Shown one piece after another: positions 60,906 through 64,000 of a stretch of DNA of 64,000 bases (its first letter is position 1; the number at the start of each line of letters is the position of its first letter). The notes below the pieces were generated by a model, which worked only from the letters and a program-made list of their open reading frames with translations, made no database searches and had not been told where the DNA came from. Origin of the DNA: Acidobacteriota bacterium. GTDB taxonomy: Bacteria; Acidobacteriota; Vicinamibacteria; Vicinamibacterales; UBA2999. A program made the position numbers and the translations under genes. The stretch is taken from the NCBI GenBank assembly GCA_021730945.1, contig JAKFYH010000019.1:123532-187531 (forward strand), in the 5' to 3' direction.

Positions 60906-62224
60906 GCCTGTTCGACGAACCGCCGGCGCCCGTCGATCCCAAGACGGTTCCGCTCGCCGAGCGGATGCGTCCCCGCACGCTCGACGAGATCGTGGGACAG
61001 GACGATCTGATCGCCGCCGGCCGGCCGCTGCGCGCGATGATCGAGCGCGACCTGCTGCAGTCGATCATCCTGTGGGGCCCGCCTGGAACCGGCAAGACTA
61101 CCCTGGCCCGCTTGATCGCCGACCTGACCCAGGCCGAGTTCCTGGCCTTCAGCGCCGTGCTCGCCGGCATCAAGGAGGTCAAGGAAGTCATGGCCGCGGC
61201 CGAGCAGCGCCGCCGGCTGACCGGCCGCCGCACCATCGTCTTCATCGACGAGATCCACCGCTTCAATAAGGCGCAGCAGGACGCCTTCCTCCCCCGCGTC
61301 GAGAGCGGCGACATCGTCTTGATCGGCGCGACGACCGAGAATCCATCGTTCGAGGTCAACGCCGCGCTGCTGTCGCGCTCGAAGGTGTTCGTGTTGAAGC
61401 TGCTGCCGGAGGCGGCGATCGTGGCCATCCTCAGGACCGCGCTCACCGATCCGGAGCGCGGCCTTGGCAAGCAGAATCCCGAGGCTGATGACGACGCGCT
61501 GCGCGCGATTGCGCGATTCGCCAATGGGGATGCTCGATCGGCGTTGAACCTGCTGCAGCTCACCGTCTCGTCCGCCGGCAACCCGGCGGGACGGCCGCGG
61601 CTCGACCAGGCCCTGCTCGAGAAGACCCTTCAGAACCGCACGCTGCTGTACGACAAGACCGGGGAGGAGCACTACAACCTGATGTCGGCGCTGCATAAGT
61701 CGATGCGCAACAGCGATGCCGACGCCTCGATCTACTGGCTGGCGCGCATGGTAGAGGCCGGCGAGGACGCGAAATACATCGCACGGCGGCTCATCCGTTT
61801 CGCGTCCGAAGACATCGGCAACGCCGACCCGCAGGCCCTCACAATCGCCGTGGCAGCCAAGGACGCGGTTCATTTCATCGGCATGCCGGAAGGCAACACT
61901 GCCCTGGCCCAGGCCGCGATCTACCTGGCCACCGCCCCGAAGAGCAACGCTGTCTACGCGGCCTATGGCGCGGCCGCCGAGGCGGCAAAGCACGACGCGG
62001 CCTCGCCGGTCCCGCTCCACCTGCGCAATGCCTCAACCAGGCTGATGAAACAGTTGGATTACGGCAAGGGCTACCAGTACGCGCATGACGAACCCGATGC
62101 GGTGGCCAGCATGGATTGCCTGCCCGACAACTTGAAGGGGCGGGAGTTCTATCGTCCGACCGACTACGGCTTCGAGAAGGAGATCAAGAAGCGCCTGGCC
62201 TGGTGGAAGGGGAAGAGAGCCTAA
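60902..62224 (+). CDS. rarA: Replication-associated recombination protein A
   Basis: A 440-residue AAA+ ATPase of the RarA/MgsA/WRNIP1 family that acts at stalled replication forks. Walker A LWGPPGTGKTTLARLIA, Walker B IVFIDEIHRFNKAQQDA, sensor 1 GATTENPSFEVN, and a C-terminal tetramerisation domain. ATG 60902 overlaps the methyltransferase; its stop overlaps tail-to-tail by 4 bases with the PQQ dehydrogenase. Confidence 0.95.
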   Translation: MSLFDEPPAPVDPKTVPLAERMRPRTLDEIVGQDDLIAAGRPLRAMIERDLLQSIILWGPPGTGKTTLARLIADLTQAEFLAFSAVLAGIKEVKEVMAAAEQRRRLTGRRTIVFIDEIHRFNKAQQDAFLPRVESGDIVLIGATTENPSFEVNAALLSRSKVFVLKLLPEAAIVAILRTALTDPERGLGKQNPEADDDALRAIARFANGDARSALNLLQLTVSSAGNPAGRPRLDQALLEKTLQNRTLLYDKTGEEHYNLMSALHKSMRNSDADASIYWLARMVEAGEDAKYIARRLIRFASEDIGNADPQALTIAVAAKDAVHFIGMPEGNTALAQAAIYLATAPKSNAVYAAYGAAAEAAKHDAASPVPLHLRNASTRLMKQLDYGKGYQYAHDEPDAVASMDCLPDNLKGREFYRPTDYGFEKEIKKRLAWWKGKRA

Positions 62225-63936
62225 GGAAGCGCGAACCCGTGCACTTTCCCTTTGCTGATCCCCGCCATCACCGCGACGAACTGCTTGCCGTCCAGCGCGT
62301 AGCTGATCGGCGTTGCCACGCCCTGGCCGAGTTGGGCTTCCCACACCGTGTTGCCGGTCAACGGGTCGAGTGCGAAGAACTTGCCGGCACTGTTACCGAC
62401 GAAGATCAATTGGCCGGCGGTGGACAAGGCACCACCGCTCGACAGGAACGGCAGCTTCCACGCCGCCTTCTGCGCGACGGGATCCCACGCCACGAAGAAT
62501 CCGCCTGGCGTCGGCGCCTTCGGATCGGGCGGCGGCGGGGGCAGCGGCTTGGCGCCAGGCGTATTGCCGCGGCGAATGCCGAGGTTCCACTGCCCTTCCT
62601 TGAACTCGAACTTCTCTTCCATCGCAAACACCGAGCTGGTTTCCTGGCCGGGGTAGTACACCCAGCCCGTCGTCGGATTGAACGCCATCGGCGGCCAGTG
62701 ATGGGCGCCGACCGGGGAGGGCGACAGGCGCACCGGCGTGTAGCGATAGCGCGCTGCCTCGGTTTCGATCGGTCGTCCCGTGACCTGATCGATGCCACTG
62801 GCCCACGAGGTGTAAACGTAGGGCTGGCCTGAAATCATCTTGCCGGTGGCGCGATCGAGCACGTAGAAGAAGCCGTTCTTCGGCGCCTGCATCAGCACCT
62901 TGCGGAGCTGACCGCCAATGGTGAGGTCGGCGAGGATCATCGGCTGGGCCGAGTTGTAGTCCCAGTTGTCGCCCGGCGTCGTCTGGTAGTGCCAGACGTA
63001 GCTGCCAGTATCGGCGTTAAGCGCCACGATCGACGCCAGGTAGAGATTGTCACCGCCACCAGGGCTGCGATGATTGGCGTTCCACGGCGAGCCGTTGCCG
63101 GTACCCACGTAGACAAGATTCAGTTCGGGATCGTAGGCGATGCCGTCCCACGGCGTGCCGCCGCCGCCGTACTTCCACCACTGACCGTTCCACGTCTTGG
63201 CCGCGCGCGCCTGAGCCTCGTCTTCGAACGGCTTCGACGGATCGCCGGGAATGACGTAGAACTTCCACGCCTGCTTGCCGGTGGCGGCATCGTAGGCGGC
63301 GAGAAATCCGCGGACGCCGTACTCGGCTCCGCCCTGACCGATCACCACCCGGCCCTTCACGATGCGCGGCGCGCCGGTGATGGTGTAGTCGGTGCCGGGC
63401 GGCGTGGTCTGCACCGCCCACACCGGGGTGCCGGTCTCGGCATCGAGGGCCACCAGCCGGCCGTCGAGCAGGCCCACGTAGACGCGGCCGTCGTAGAGGG
63501 CGACTCCGCGGTTCACGGGTCCACAACACGGCCGCGGTCCCATCGCCTCGAACCCCCCGCGGACCAGTGCCGGGTCGTACTGCCACTTGATCTTCCTGGT
63601 GCGCAGGTCGATGGCATACACCTGGCTCCAGGTCGAGGTGCCATACAGCACGCCGTTGAAGACCAGCGGCGTGGTCTCCAACTTGCCCTCGGAGCCCACT
63701 TCGACCGACCACGCTTCGGTGAGCCGGCTCACATTGCTTTGATCGATCTGCTTCAGCGGGCTGTGGTGCCCTTCGGCGTAGTCGCGGCCGTAGCTGACCC
63801 AATCGCCGTCGGCCGGATTGAGCAGGGTCGCATCGGTAACCTTCAGCGCCGCCTGCTGCCCCTGGAGCGCCGACACCGCGACCAATCCGACCACGCCGGC
63901 TACCGCCCAGCCCGCCCAACGCCTTGTCACGCTCAT
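62221..63936 (-). CDS. Exported PQQ-dependent (quinoprotein) alcohol dehydrogenase
   Basis: A 571-residue periplasmic quinoprotein: signal peptide (about 1-27), eight-bladed propeller with W-docking motifs, the vicinal disulfide in PCCGPVNRG (about 137) and the catalytic Asp in PGDNWDYN (about 324). The residue two after that Asp is Asn, where lanthanide types have Asp and calcium types a small residue. There is no CxxCH, so no cytochrome c domain; an external acceptor is needed. ATG 63936 is preceded by GGGAG and CACAAT. Substrate unknown. Nothing else is visible up to position 64000. Confidence 0.88.
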   Translation of the reverse strand: MSVTRRWAGWAVAGVVGLVAVSALQGQQAALKVTDATLLNPADGDWVSYGRDYAEGHHSPLKQIDQSNVSRLTEAWSVEVGSEGKLETTPLVFNGVLYGTSTWSQVYAIDLRTRKIKWQYDPALVRGGFEAMGPRPCCGPVNRGVALYDGRVYVGLLDGRLVALDAETGTPVWAVQTTPPGTDYTITGAPRIVKGRVVIGQGGAEYGVRGFLAAYDAATGKQAWKFYVIPGDPSKPFEDEAQARAAKTWNGQWWKYGGGGTPWDGIAYDPELNLVYVGTGNGSPWNANHRSPGGGDNLYLASIVALNADTGSYVWHYQTTPGDNWDYNSAQPMILADLTIGGQLRKVLMQAPKNGFFYVLDRATGKMISGQPYVYTSWASGIDQVTGRPIETEAARYRYTPVRLSPSPVGAHHWPPMAFNPTTGWVYYPGQETSSVFAMEEKFEFKEGQWNLGIRRGNTPGAKPLPPPPPDPKAPTPGGFFVAWDPVAQKAAWKLPFLSSGGALSTAGQLIFVGNSAGKFFALDPLTGNTVWEAQLGQGVATPISYALDGKQFVAVMAGISKGKVHGFALP

Positions 63937-64000
63937 GAGGAAGTCTCCCGAGCGAATTGTGCCACAGGTCGCGTGAGGGGCTGATTAGGGCAGGTGGGGC

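Noticed and set aside
1..64000. CRISPR array, prophage, insertion sequence, integrase or attachment site
   Set aside because: No spaced direct repeats, transposase or phage-like genes were seen; tRNA flanks show no duplicated 3' ends.

Overview
The window is about 64 kb of GC-rich chromosome, densely packed with genes. It shows no insertion sequences, prophage or CRISPR. The organism is a diderm bacterium: it has BamD, an MCE/Mla lipid-transport set and periplasmic amidase and beta-propeller proteins. A VWA protein of the kind typical of Acidobacteriota, a PQQ dehydrogenase and the overall style suggest an acidobacterium, perhaps a Vicinamibacteria-like lineage. That placement is inference, as there is no rRNA here. 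Two tRNA genes with encoded CCA are present: Gly-CCC and Val-CAC.

Layout. 1-5.7 kb: the end of ftsK, a cell-wall amidase, pepA and small envelope proteins. 5.8-17.5 kb (minus strand): a continuous aromatic amino-acid supra-operon in the order aroDE (fused), trpE, trpG, trpD, trpC, trpF, trpB, trpA, chorismate mutase, DAHP synthase, tyrA, then a two-subunit CoA-transferase. Upstream of aroDE lies a complete ribosome-mediated attenuator: a 17-residue leader peptide rich in Trp (W-W-Y-W), alternative antiterminator pairings and a strong intrinsic terminator. 17.6-24.7 kb: an S55 (SpoIVB-like) serine peptidase with a coupled beta-propeller protein, an ECF sigma/anti-sigma pair and a TPR protein. 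24.7-28.7 kb: a sigma-54 activator coupled to two peptide-type ABC permeases. 28.8-37.2 kb: aroC-def-fmt-rsmB, then PASTA-rpe-thioesterase-epimerase-bamD. 37-43 kb: pgsA, sugar nucleotidyltransferase plus phosphomannomutase, tRNA-Gly, and rpiB-deoC-barrel protein. 42.6-48.4 kb: hpt, a periplasmic amidohydrolase, upp, tRNA-Val, an NtrC-type regulator and a hybrid kinase. 48.4-55.4 kb: a minus-strand set with uvrB-mlaE-mlaF-mlaD-ytxH-DUF948. 55.4-64 kb: a DHH phosphoesterase, a Cys/Met PLP enzyme, a patatin-like pseudoenzyme, greA, an rRNA methyltransferase, rarA and a PQQ dehydrogenase.

How the genes work together. Almost the whole route from DAHP to Trp, with the Tyr branch, is read from one attenuated leader, so tryptophan supply probably sets expression of common-pathway and Tyr enzymes too; aroC is separate at 28.8 kb. 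Two architectural habits recur. Twenty adjacent gene pairs overlap by exactly 4 bases (ATGA or GTGA). At least nine genes have a TANNNT -10-like box only 6-9 bases before the start codon, which predicts leaderless mRNAs.

Starts were chosen from domain boundaries, overlaps and -10 spacing. No database searches were run, so family names rest on recognisable motifs.
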